DNA of 64,000 bases, from the NCBI GenBank assembly GCA_003586115.2, contig QVOM02000101.1, positions 24,780,512 through 24,844,511 of the forward strand, given 5' to 3'. The position numbers were made by a program, and so were the translations under genes. The notes beneath the pieces are model-generated. The model saw only the letters and a program-made list of their open reading frames with translations, was not told the origin of the DNA and did not search any database. Shown here one piece after another: positions 11,237 to 22,806 of this stretch; position 1 is the stretch's first letter; the number at the start of each line of letters is the position of its first letter. Source of the stretch: Salvator merianae. Its lineage: Eukaryota > Chordata > Lepidosauria > Squamata > Teiidae.

Positions 11237-13625
11237 GCTCCCCTCAAACAAGGTTGCTCTTCTGGTGACAGTAGGGGGAGGGAGGAGCCACTGCTGGGAG
11301 ATGATGGAGGATTTCTTCAAGTGGATGCAGCTAGATTTTTTAAAGTTCTCCTAATTAAGTATCCTTGACTATAAGCTGAAGAACAACACTGGAGTCTTTT
11401 TTTTTTTTACCATTCTTATCCACTAATCACTGTCATGAGTTTTGATGGTGCCAGCCAGCACTAAAGAAAACTGGTGATATTCGTTAAGAGTTTTACTACA
11501 AGCCTATGTTAAAAACTTTAATGATTTCTAAATGCATTTCTTAGGCGATCAAAGTAGAACAGAAAGGAGCAAGATCAATAAATGACAATTTCTAAGAACT
11601 ACCAGCTTAGAACATTTCTATAGCTTTATTATACTAAAGACCATTTTTAAAGATAAAAATATATGGCAATTATTTTTCTCTCGCTTTCTCCTTTTTTAAA
11701 ATTCTCATATTGCTTTTATAGTTGGATAATATAAGAATGCCATTCATTCTTACAAGACATCAAACTCCATACGTTTAAAATATCACATTAGCAATCGGGT
11801 CCAAGGGGCAGCAAGTTCACAAACTGTTCTAGGTAGTTTTTACTTTTTGATAACAGAACAAAATGATTGAAACAGGCTATTAGATAAAGCAGCATTACTT
11901 AAAGGACTGAAAGAAATCCAGGATACTTATCCTCCTTCTGCATTGCTTGGCTTTGTACTGTAATTTTCTGTATAGAAAAAAATATTTTCTGTAGACAAAA
12001 TCCACATGAGCAGGATTCTAAGAGTGCTACAAGAGTAGTGCTCTTCTGAAAGTAGTGACATGCAGATCACAAGCCTGTTACTGTCTTTTGCCATATGAAC
12101 ATCACAACTCGAAAAATTTCATTATCCTCATGTGATGCTTCTTGTTGAGGATGGTTATTCAAATATAGGGAATAGGTCTGCGTTTGAGTAACCCATGCTG
12201 GACATATCATTTTGAAGAAAATGGACTAGGTAGGTCTGCTCAAACTGCAGTGCTTCTTCATTGAAAAACAAACAAAAAACAAAACAAAAACATGGCAACA
12301 CTTGCAAGGAAGGAAATTAAATTGATAAGTTAATAAAACATATTATTTTTATTTTAGGGGGAAGTGTTCTGAACTAGTAACTCCATGTGGAATTGATGAA
12401 TGTCTCCGTGCAGATACACTTCTTACGCAGGCAAACAGGCTTTCAAAGAATCTTGTATTTCAGCAGGTAACTCTACAAACTAGATCCTATACAAGAGCCT
12501 TATCAGGAATTGTGAGAACTTATGGCAGGATCTGCACAGTGCCTTTTTGGCACTGTGAATGCACTATGAGAGGGCACGATCCCTCATGGCACATTCAGTG
12601 CACTGGATTTGTACACCATCTTCATGGATCCTCACTCATCCTGTTATTCCTGACAATGCTTGTATGGAAAATAAGAGGAAAGAGCTCTGAAAGCTTTTTC
12701 TCCCACTTACTGGCATCACCACCCCCACTGCCACTTGAGGGGACTTGCCCATCTCCTTGGATGTTTTATCCCCCAAAGAGCTATTACCTAAGTTCAATAG
12801 CTCCCAGCCATGAAGATGGAAGCTGGAGAACAAAGGTTCCCTGGCTGCAATCTGGAGAGCTAGGGACAGAGTGCAGACAGCACACTTCTGTTTTAAGAGG
12901 GCTATTTTGACAGTAGTGTTCCTCTTGATTTGAAGGGGAGAGAGCACTCCTGTCCAGACCTTGTCCATATGGGAGAAAATGGTCCTTCAGATAAACAAGC
13001 TTCAGGCCCAAATTGTTTAAGCCTTTATACTTTAACAACAGAACCTGAAATCTGCCATACAATCAGACCGACATACTGCGTACACAGTAATAAGTGGAGG
13101 CAATGGGTGGAACTGAAGCTGAGCAGGTCTTTCTTGGAGAAGTTGTTCTTCACCAGTCTCAGTACAATGCATCAAAGAAAAACACTTTAACCGTATTTAC
13201 TCATTTTGTGAGATCCGCTTGCATCACTTATATGTTGCATCTGTTTCTGATCACTCCTTTTCTAATCCTGTTTACAGATTTGACCAGATATATGACAAAA
13301 ATGCACTAAAGCCATAATACATTGCAGTTACATGTCAGACCAAAGAGGATTCCAATAACTGTTCATAATTAAAGAAAAATTCTAAAGTGCTGCAGTCATG
13401 CACATTTTCAGACCCAAAGGCTAATGGTTGTCTCTTTAGAACATCTGACTAAGAGAAAAAAAAGAGCAATTTGAAGTTGCAGGTTTGCTTAATCTCCCAT
13501 GGATATATTGACTCATTTAAATGCATGGTGAGGTATTTTATGATTGTGGTGTCACTCTTTGAATTTCAAACCATTTCTTCCTTTTAAAAAAACAAAACAA
13601 AACAAACCTGCTTACATAAGAGAAA

Positions 13626-13626
<1 letters not shown>
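11237..13626. other. No gene seen; mostly unique sequence
   Basis: Unique AT-rich DNA with an old repeat-like segment near 12227-12247 (shared with about 5110-5140). Near 12530-12610 there are small dyads around TGGCACTGTG that resemble MITE interiors, but no ends could be fixed. The open frames of 80-132 codons near 12512-13062 overlap on both strands and match no known family. Confidence 0.5.

Positions 13627-13669
<43 letters not shown>
13627..13669 (+). repeat. (ACT)n microsatellite
   Basis: Uninterrupted ACT trinucleotide array of about 14 units. Confidence 0.97.
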
Positions 13670-14039
13670 ATAAATCATGTACATGATGGATATGTACAGA
13701 GACCAAACAAATGAATTAATAATAAATCAAAACAACTGATTTTGTTATTTTTTATTAAAGTACTAGGTGGAGTGGCCATTTATATTTCCAGTTTTCCTTT
13801 GAGAAACATGCTTTTGGTATTTATTTTTCCTTTTCAAACAGTTTGCAAAATGGGACTTCCTTATATTACACAGGAATTTTTATAGCACAGTTTTGTTTGC
13901 CCACATTTCATAAAAAAATGTGACTTGTTTAATGCAATCCTGGAAACATTCAGTAATATAATTTAGCCATCGACACACACTACTGACACACCGGCAGACT
14001 AGATGCCCCTCTACTATGCTACTGACCTATTGATGGTCT

Positions 14040-14633
14040 GGGCCTCCCCTATTCACTTATAGCTGTTGAATGGGTGTTATCTCTTTGGTGCCACAGGCTT
14101 GCATTGGTGGACTGGGCCTCATTTTTCCCCTAACACCCAGACAATTTCTGCATTCCCTGGCGGCTGGACTGCTCCAAGTAGAATTGCTCCAACTGGAAAG
14201 GATTCTGTGCTGGAGCAGTCCAGCTGTCCTGGAAGAAGTCTATACACACTTGGATATTCTGTTCGAGGATAGGCCCCATACTTGTCTGAAGCTCATGTGA
14301 GATTTGGAGCTTGTTGCTATGGCTCTGATGGCCAGGAATAAAAATTCCTGTCTTGGAGTCCAGGGGAAGGCATTTTGGTAGCACAATGTGGTGCACCACC
14401 AAAATGGATTCCCCCTTCTAAACCAGAACAGGGAGAAATGTGGCCTCCCACGTGCCTTCCAGTCTTGGTGGCCACTTTGGTCATCTGGATTGGACTATGT
14501 TCTATCCAAAGTGGTTGGAAATGCCTAGCAAGGAGCAGGGCCTCTCTAATATGCACCAGAGTATACAAGGGAAAGGCCTAGAAGTGAGCTAGGTTTCGTA
14601 CTATACTATTTTAAAGGCAAGTGTGGAAAGGAC
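14040..14633. mobile_element. Probable Harbinger-like MITE (about 594 bp)
   Basis: The left end GGGCCTCCCCTATTCACTTA and right end GCAAGTGTGGAAAGGAC are approximate inverses in the family pattern. Flanks TCT and TCC agree at 2 of 3 bases. The interior has a GGACTGCTCC...GGAGCAGTCC dyad (about 14165-14222), and a related GGAGCAGT motif recurs near 31497. The four overlapping open frames of 68-90 codons arise from this symmetry. Confidence 0.55.
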
Positions 14634-14882
14634 TCCAATTTTCTATAAGCTGCACTTGCTTCCACAATGTGATTTTGCAAAACATGGTCCTTTGCGAAAT
14701 CTAAATCATAAGTGTTATACAGAGACAGACTATATGTTTTGCAAATACATTAACTTGTTCCGATACTTTTGTTCTGTCCCCTAACAGAGATGTACCAAAA
14801 TAAATATGCCATCAATAGGTTTGCATTTTGTCACATAAGTCAGAGCTGGATCTGTATGCATGACTCTTTCCACTTTCTAACA

Positions 14883-14883
<1 letters not shown>

Positions 14884-14924
<41 letters not shown>
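14884..14924 (+). repeat. (CA)n(TA)n compound microsatellite
   Basis: About 14 CA units run directly into about 6 TA units. Confidence 0.97.
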
Positions 14925-15759
14925 CACCACCCATCCCCACAGTCTAAATTCTCTTCTGTAAGTGTCCACCTTCGAAGACCTGAGGGGACTAAATGTTCTT
15001 CAGTTATGGCCCCTTGGTCTTTGAAGTACTCACCTCTCCACACTGAAGAGTTGAGAAGAGAGAGCTTTTGCGGTCAATAAAGATTCTATCCTTCTTGCAC
15101 CAGTCCAGTCTGTGACTGAGTTTGATGGGCTAATTTTGATATTGGGCTTGAGAAATAGAATAAGTAATGTACTGGTTTAGCACCCATTTTGCAGTCTTCC
15201 TATCTGAAGTGACTGAAGTGGTCTCAGATTCAAACTGCATCTGCATGGGACAGATTTTGGAGTGGATGCAGCATGAACTACCATAGGCATAAGTGAGCCT
15301 TAGATATGTATTCAAACCTTGTATCTGTGCTGAGAACAAAATAGCAGCAGGACAAAAATCACAGCAGCAAAAATAGTGCCTCAAATTGCTCCAGTGAACT
15401 GGAAATGTGGCTCAAATTCTGACTCAGTTCTGACTTCCCATCAGGCTCCAGTTTCAGTCCTTTAGTTGAGTCCTTACATCCTACGCATCCACATAAAGGA
15501 GGGGCAGTGACCCCCACCAGTGAGAGTGAACTGAGGTACTTTCTACCAGTTTACTGCAGCCAGAGGAATCCTAGGTGCTGAATATGAATGGAAGACCTTG
15601 CCTCCCTACTCCCTGGCTTCCCAGGAGACAGTCTAAAGTGACTGTGAAAATGTGGTTGCAGTGTGGGAAGATTCATGCATGGCAGTGTGAGAAAACTTCA
15701 AGAAGTATGACAAGACTCTATGGCCTCCTTGACTGCTTGGCTAGATATATTCTCAACAT
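14925..15759. other. No gene seen; possible old LTR-like 3' end
   Basis: Around 15060-15130, TCAATAAAGATTCTATCC carries a canonical AATAAA signal, and TGTGACTGAGTTTGATGGGC follows, a layout like the R-U5 end of an LTR. I cannot find the other end or a duplication, so no element is called. The rest is unclassified. Confidence 0.35.
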
Positions 15760-16154
15760 GGTACATGGAATTATGCTTGGAAGAACTGGAGTATCTGTTC
15801 CCATTTCTATCAGGTTTTAAATCTGGTTATGTCACCAAAGCAAACCTGGTTACTGTCATTGGCAGAAATGAAAAGGTGAATGGAATCCAACTGGTACTTA
15901 TGGATTTCTCAGAGGTTTTTGAAGTTATTGGCCGCAGTACAATGCTGGAGTGGCATTCAGCATTGGGAGCTGAAGGCCCTGTATCACAGAAGTTCTGAAG
16001 CTATAGTTAAAGCTGTTCCCAGAACTCCAGCGATAGAAAGCTTCTGTTCAACACTCTGAAAATGTACTTAAGGAATTTTGCATGGACCAATTTTGCCATT
16101 AGTGCTGTTTAACAGTTATATAAAGCAGCTGGTTCAGAAGCTGGAACTAGCATA
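15760..16154 (+). mobile_element. L2-like LINE fragment, reverse transcriptase core (5' piece)
   Basis: Translation gives EELEYLFPFLSGFKSGY, then a VLMDFSEVFEVI stretch. These correspond to the L2-family 'YLDPFQSGFRPGY' and 'LLDLSAAFDTI' motifs of the fingers/palm region of RT. The catalytic-type Asp of the 'LDLSAAFD' motif is degraded (FSEVFEV), and stops follow. The fragment is cut at its right side by the MITE at 16155. Confidence 0.8.
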
Positions 16155-16661
16155 GGCCCTTTCTGCACTTATCTTTAGTATGGACTAAGGAGCTGCAAAA
16201 TCTTCTTCTGGGTCTCATCAGTCTGCATGTTAGAGTGGATCTGTGGGGCCCTGCACCATGCTGGTATGCCCCGTCTGCATTACATGTAGCATAGCCCTGG
16301 CCAGGGAGGCCTAGTCAGAACTATTGGTAGACTTGTTTCAACAGGTGTAGTGGCAGGGCAATGGGTGCTTGTCCAGACCATGGGGATACGTAGAAAGCAT
16401 AGTTCCATGATTGAGACTACCAGGGAATTCATTCTGGTGATGCACTGAAGTGTGCTGCTGAAATGAGTTTCTCAAAGACTCTGGAGCTAGGAACTTTTGT
16501 GCCTAGCCTTTGGATCCCAGCCCTGAATCTCATGTGAGCTTCGGAGTCAGGGTGGGAGCTGGTCAGGATTAGTGTTGTTGCACAGATGACACTGTTCTAT
16601 GCCTTTCTGTGTTCCATATCAGCATGGTTAAGACCATGGGAAGGTAAGTGCAGAAAGGGCC
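16155..16661. mobile_element. PIF/Harbinger-like MITE (507 bp), perfect ATA duplication
   Basis: The ends GGCCCTTTCTGCACTTA and TAAGTGCAGAAAGGGCC are perfect 17-bp inverted repeats. ATA flanks both sides (16152-16154 and 16662-16664). The interior is unlike the shorter copies and has no transposase. Its insertion separates the L2-like LINE on the left from an uncertain remnant on the right. Confidence 0.92.
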
Positions 16662-18194
16662 ATAAAATGCAGCATTTGAATAAACTCTCCACCCCCATAC
16701 CAACCTGACTGGACTGAAAGGTTAACAAATTATAGAATGACTTCATGTCTGAGATGTGTCAGGTACCATCATTGTACACGTTTTGGAGATTGGTCCAAAC
16801 ACACCTTTCTGAACCATATATTTAATTTGAGATTCCCCTTGAAAGTGAGTTGAACTTTGGTCAGTTCAGTGATCCGGCTCCATAAGACCTTCTAAAAAGC
16901 TGCAGCAACCTTTTACACCTACTTTGCAGCAGGTTTTTTTTTTTTTGGCTGTAGCAGCAAAAAAGGTGGGAGAAAAAAAAGACGGAAAGTGACTGTAGTA
17001 AAGTGCCGCAGCAGCCTTTTATGTCAGCCCCAAAGGTCTCCATGCAAACCAAACAAGCTGATTTTGAACTGGTTAGTTGCCTCAGTGTGGCATCACAAAT
17101 CAGCTCAGTGATGCTGGGGCTCAGCTGATTGTGTATCAAACTGTAAATATGGGACTCATGTCCATCTTTACATGACTGAAATAAAATAAAACATTGTACT
17201 GGGTTTTTAACTTAACTATGTTCCCAGGAACAAGCAAGTACTAATGACTGATAACTTGAATGGGGAGGTGGGAGTAGGGGGCAAGACAGCAAACCAGAAC
17301 TACTGCAGACAAAGCAGGAGATTTTTGCCATAGCTGCATCATCCCTCTTCTCAGCTTCCCCACATGAACTGTCACTCACCCATACTCACCTGTTCATATA
17401 AAGATACAGGATTTTTTTGTCATGACTTCTTACAAAATGTGAGATTCTGCACTGCACTCAGGTTTGAATCCTTCTTTTTTTTTTCTTTTTTAAGTGTTAA
17501 ATACTGGTTTTATTCTGTAAATTATGTTTTTATGCTATTTTACTTGCTGTTATTTTAATAATTTATTACAGCATTATTTTAGATTCACCTGTAATTCTTG
17601 TGGATTTAGATAAAGAGGGAAGTTTCATACCCCACAAAAGCCTCCATATAAGCTTCTATAGCAGCTGAACCCACATCTTATTTGTTTGCTGAGGTCACAT
17701 TCGGATACTATAAAACCTCTTCCAGAAAACTCCCCAGTGTTTTTTTTTTTTTTTTCTTTAGACTACCATATAATTTGACTAAGCAAAGGTCAAATATGCA
17801 TTAATTTCCTGTGTTTAATGGGAGTGATGCAATAGCTGTGAAGGTTCATCAACTATGATATTTGGAAATCTGGAAATCTGAAGGCAAAAGTTGATTAAAT
17901 TAAAGGCTTGCTATTATTTAGACCAAAATGCATTTAATCTAAAGAAAAGGGTCATTCAAAGCTGACCCAAGGTCTACTTAGGGAGCTATTAATCAAGTGC
18001 ACATTATTATAATAATCTCTTCATGTTCCTAAACATCTGTCTCTTGCATTTTCCATCTAGGTAAAAATATTGAAGTACATGCAGTCTTGGAAAATGAAAC
18101 ATAGCTATTAATTCTGCATATCAACAGCAACAACAAACAGTACAGTATGGAATGTTTGTATGCAATTATATTGGGTGTCTTTGCCACCCTCTGC
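16662..18194. other. No gene seen; AT-rich spacer
   Basis: The first bases may continue the L2 copy broken by the MITE. Near 16905-17000, T-runs and A-runs flank an approximate AAAAGGTTGCTGCAGC/GCTGCAGCAACCTTTT-type symmetry. T-runs lie at about 17472-17492 and 17739-17755. Nothing coding was recognised. Confidence 0.5.
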
Positions 18195-18524
18195 TAGAGA
18201 TGTACACAGTTCCGTCCATGTTTGAACATCAGTTGAATAATTTGTGTTCTCACAGAACCAAATATGCAGTTGTTCTCATATCAGGAAATTCGATTGAACT
18301 GAACCAGTCCCTCACTCACAAACATATGTGATTCAATCAAACAATTAATATTTGCTGTGCTTTGCTCTTGAAAAGGGCTTCTTGTTTTGTTTTGTTTTCA
18401 AACACATTTGGAATCAAATATGATCAACCACTTATTTGATTAAACAGTTCATCAACAAGCCAAACAAACAGGTGTTTGGTTCAATTCAGACCAAATGAGC
18501 AATTTTGTTTGTGCACATTCTCTA
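18195..18524. mobile_element. hAT-like fold-back element, aged copy 2 (330 bp)
   Basis: The ends TAGAGATGTACACAG and TTGTGCACATTCTCTA are diverged versions of the family ends. The flanking 8-mers agree at only 4 of 8 positions, so the duplication has decayed. The interior alternates TTTGAA/TTCAAA and GGTTC/GAACC-like blocks, as in the copy at 35397. It is non-coding. It is called by its ends and interior pattern rather than by its TSD. Confidence 0.65.
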
Positions 18525-21055
18525 CCTCATGTTCTGTTGTTTGAATAGTGGTAGCTGTAGTGGTAGTAATATCTTTCAGAACTTATTAATAGTCAATGAA
18601 AGCCCCTCCATAAAATATTACAGTGACCTGCTAAAAAGATAAACATCTTGCAACCCATATAGAATTCTTCTGGCACTATCCCTCTGTTTAAATTATTGAG
18701 TGGTTGGACTTTAACTTTGTAAATTATTACAAAGTGTTATTTAAGCATGACATTTAAAGCAGGTTGCTTCTAAGCCTTTGACAAAATGAAATGGCCTCTA
18801 GGATACCATAAGGATGAGATCACATCAGGATAATAGCATGGAGACAATAAGCCCTTAATATCCACAGGGTAGCACATTTTACAGGGTCCAAGAGGCAAAA
18901 TTATTAGTTGTCTGTACCATGTATTCATTACATCCTGTTGTGACTGAATAGAAAGTATGGCTAAGCCATCAAAGCAGGGAGGGCTATGAAAATAAAAGGT
19001 AGTTCTCAAAGGCTGGGACATAGAGGCAGGAAGCAGGATTGCCCTCTTTACCAGTTGGTATTGTCCTATATAAATGAACTGTCATTTATTCCTGTGAGAA
19101 AAAGAAGCACTGCATTTAGAAGCAGTGGGGAGGTAAGGATAAAACCTCCTTACATTCTACTGTCTCAGAATGATTTCTTCACTCTCACTGACAGAATTCC
19201 AGCATCATAATGACAAGTACTTTACTAGGCTTAAAGATATCAGTATTCAAACAAAAATCAAACAAGTCATAATGGAAAATATACAATTACACACCACCAG
19301 CAGGATTTTCTTTTGTATTTTCTTTCTCTCTCTTTTTTATTATTCTAGATAATAGCAAAATGTCCAAAAGTTTTTATTTACTTTTATTTTTAAATATACT
19401 ATATAATTAACACATCACAATGTAAAATCATGTTTTAATCTGTAGTCCAACAAATTATGAAGTTTGGATTATTAAATGAAAGACCTTAATCACTGCTAGA
19501 CACTTTAAACTGCCAATTAGCATATTAATATAATGATCCTTTTGTCTCTTCCAAGCAGATAAATATAAATGGCTTTATGATGTCCATATGTGAAGATCAG
19601 TCTGGCCTAAAAAAGAGAAATGGCTTAATACATTGGGTAATAAAATGTAAAAGGTTTAACTACCTTTTCATTTCAACATCTGGACCCTAAATCAAGGGGA
19701 AAAAAAATCAGTTTTATGAAACATATTACAGTCATTCCACAAAATTACATCTACTGAATTGATTTGCCAATTAATTCATCACTAAGTGTGTTTGAAATAT
19801 GTCAAACCAGCTGGTAAACTTGCAAAAACAAACAAAAAGCTCAATAATACATTGAGAAAATGACTTTCTGTGATTTTAGGCAGATAAAATATTGTTCAGT
19901 CATCCAACAGAGGTGGTGCCTTCAGCCAATAAATATTGAACATATGTGCTGTTTATATTTCTGAAAATTTGTAAGATTATCCACAAGTATTGACAACCAT
20001 AATTTACAGATTTGGACAACAACAAGCCAAGTACCTGCTTCCCTCTATGTATTTTCTAATTAACTGTATTCATAGTTAAGAGATACACAATGATCACAAT
20101 AAATCACAATTCAAGATCACTAGATGGTCTTGACTAAGGATCTAAAAAGGTGGTCCACATTTAGGTAAGCCAGAGTTTGGGAGCATCCTGCTCCTAAATT
20201 GGCAGGCCCCTCCTGGGGTCTGTTGCATGGGCCAAGTGTGGCTGTGCTTCTAGATTGCACCACAAACATGCAGTTATTTCAGATGGTTGCTCGGCAGCTA
20301 TGCCAGTAATGGGCTTCACATGATGCCCTATTCTGCACAGCAGGGGGGAAGCAGCATCTGGCAATGCACTTTGAGAGTGCAAAATCCTGCACTCTCAACT
20401 CTCTATCCTTTCCATTTGGAGACACAGACTCAGGTTACATGTGTATACACGTGTATATTTCTGTCATTATAAGAGAACCATCTGATCACAGCCACAATCT
20501 CCCTTAAGCATTCTCCCTGACACCATTTTTTCACTGGGTAATGGGTCAGATGCCGGTGTCATGTAGACATGCCATGCACCAAGAGGCATGGCCTTCCAGG
20601 GACCAGTCTGGAACACAGAATATCATGGTCCTCAAGGGCAGCAAATCCAGTATCTTGTGACTGTGTGGATGCTGTCATATGCTCTAAAAAGGCACTTCCT
20701 AATTGATCTTATATAATTCTTTTTAACCAATTCTCAGAAAAATATATATTTATAAATCTAGATTTCTGACAAGATTATTTTCAATAGTTAGAACATTGGT
20801 TGTGACCCAGCAAAACAAACTGTAGTTTTTTACCCTTTACTCTTCCCCCTGTACTGCTCAAGAGGACTTTCCAGCTCTCCAAAACAGAAGAGTATAAAGG
20901 TGAGTGTCCTGTCATTTGGATAATTCAAGGAGGTGATGGGGCATTAAAAGAGAAATGAAGGAGAAGGTCTAGGCCAAATCAAGAGTATAAGCAGAAACAC
21001 GGCAGACAACTCTTTTTGTTAAAAAGAGATAGAGATAGAGACGACAGAGACAAAG
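18525..21055. other. No gene seen; largely unique AT-rich sequence
   Basis: About 19340-19620 is low in recognisable repeats and reads like slowly evolving non-coding DNA (many TAATT and ATTAGCAT-type motifs); this is an impression only. Around 20150-20700 there are MITE-like hairpins, for example near 20568-20600, without ends I can fix. Confidence 0.5.
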
Positions 21056-21057
21056 AC

Positions 21058-21110
<53 letters not shown>
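21056..21110 (+). repeat. (GA)n(GACA)n compound microsatellite
   Basis: A GA array (about 21056-21078) continues into about 8 GACA units (to 21110). It explains the Ser/Leu/Cys-repeat frames on the reverse strand. Confidence 0.97.
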
Positions 21111-22439
21111 TAATAAGGCTGTATTCCTGCTTTATTCTGTAATATCCAAACAGAGAGGAATAAGTAAGCAATATCTGGATACAACCTAATTGTTTTACAG
21201 AAATGACCACAAAATTTTGATTCTCTACCCTCCTGGCAAAGTGGGTTCAAGATCTAAAATTCAATGCTATAATCACATATGTTTTGAAAGTAATACTTCT
21301 GTAGTGCAGTATTTATAAAGGACTTCTGGAAAATAAAATATTAAGTGGTTAGTCTATAAGAATATGAGGACAGTGGCTTAGGGGAAAAAAAAATCAAGTA
21401 GGGATCTGGAGGTCAGAGAAATGAAGGTTAAATGTGATGCACAGTTTACTTTTGAAAGCTGAGAATACTCCAGAGGGAACAGGTAACTTTCATGACCAAG
21501 TATGTAAGGCATTTATACCACCAGAAGAAATGAAGACACTGATTTCCAAAACAGCTCAAGCAGAGGACACTATATTTAATACCATAACTGATATGGTATA
21601 TGGGCAAATATATACAGTATTATTATGAATTAACATAGAGCTGCAACTTACCACACTAGAGAAGAATGTGACCAAATAACCCCTGACTCTGTTGTCTAGG
21701 TTCTTCTGGCCAAACCCTGTGCTATTTACTTTAACTTTGTCCCAAACTCCCTTCAGTTAGCTGTCTGTTTTTCTTGGTTAACATTATGAACTCTTGGGAC
21801 ACAAAGATCAGTGACAGGTGTGTTTGAAGCAATACAGGGGCTGGGCAGTCACTCCCTGTTAGCCTTTAATGTCAGAATACTGTGCCAGATTGGGTTATAT
21901 CCTACAATGCATCAAAGGCCAGATGCACACTTTATTGTGACACTTATATCACAGAGGTATCACAGCACCATGACAACTGCCTGCAGGGAACCTTTATGGA
22001 CTTTCTGCATAAAAAGGGGGAAAAAAGAACTGTTGATTTTGGGATTAAGGGTTGATAAGCTTGATAACAAATAAGTTTGGTTTGTTAAAAGAAGTGGAGC
22101 TGTTTAAAAGATTTAGAGGAGGTATAAATTCAGATATGCTTGTATTTGCCAATATGAAGATCAGAAGTCACGTTCTCTTGGTTTAATTTTCTTTCCCCCC
22201 TAATTTTTAATGAAATGGAAAATCCCTTAATGAAACTATTTTAAAAAAATATGTCACTTGTCTGCACATGACACAAGCCTGTGCATAGGGTTTCAGGTCT
22301 GAGTGTCCCTTATGTTTCTATGAGGTGAAACTTGATGGCTGCCTCTATGTGGGTGTCCTAGCATGGCCCCTGCTAACCCTGGAGCACCTATCCCCAACCT
22401 GCTCTTGGGCTGTCACAGCTGCTTTGGGAGTCAACCTAA
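21111..22439. other. No gene seen
   Basis: Unique-looking sequence. Two open frames (21434-21628 and 21811-22074, forward) have no recognisable domain. The end of this interval may already belong to the L2 copy that follows. Confidence 0.5.
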
Positions 22440-22806
22440 CATCTCCTCCTCCCATGCAGACCTGCTTGTGCCCTATGATCTGCCAGTGAGGCCCTCTTGG
22501 CAGTGCTGCCCCCTTCATAAGTGAAGAGGATGGGTCACGTGGGAGGGCCTTCTCAGTGATAGCCCCCAGGCTATGGAATGGCCTTCCCTCTAAGATGCAT
22601 CAGGCACCATCCTTGGATATATTCAGAGGTTTGGTGAAGATGCATTTCTTTACTCTAGCCTTTGACTGAGGGAACAGCTTGCCCCCACCCAATGCATACA
22701 CTGTCATTGTTTTAGCTAACTTATTTTTATTGATTTTATTGTAACCCACACTGAGACCTTCAGGTATAGGGTGGGATATAAATAAATAAATAAATAAATA
22801 AATAAT
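22440..22806 (+). mobile_element. L2-like LINE 3' end with AAAT tail
   Basis: Translation gives WNGLPSKMHQAPSLDIF then KMHFFTLAFD, matching the L2-family ORF2 C-terminus ('WNSLP...PSLxxFRxxLKTHLFTxAFD'). A 3' UTR with CCCACACTGAGACCTTCAGG and GGGTGGGATATAAATAAATA follows, the usual L2 end, and tails off as (AAAT)n at about 22779-22804. The reading frame shifts and stops, so the copy is dead and 5'-truncated. Confidence 0.85.

Noticed and set aside
11014..11320. Poly-Lys and poly-Glu reverse-strand frames
   Set aside because: Both are readings of the (TTC)n SINE tail.
15060..15130. LTR R-U5-like end with AATAAA
   Set aside because: No matching 5' end, no target duplication and no second copy in the window, so not called as an element.
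21056..21110. CRISPR-like regular repeats in the GACA, GATA and AAAG arrays
   Set aside because: Repeat units are 2-4 bases with no spacers, and the genome is vertebrate; these are microsatellites.
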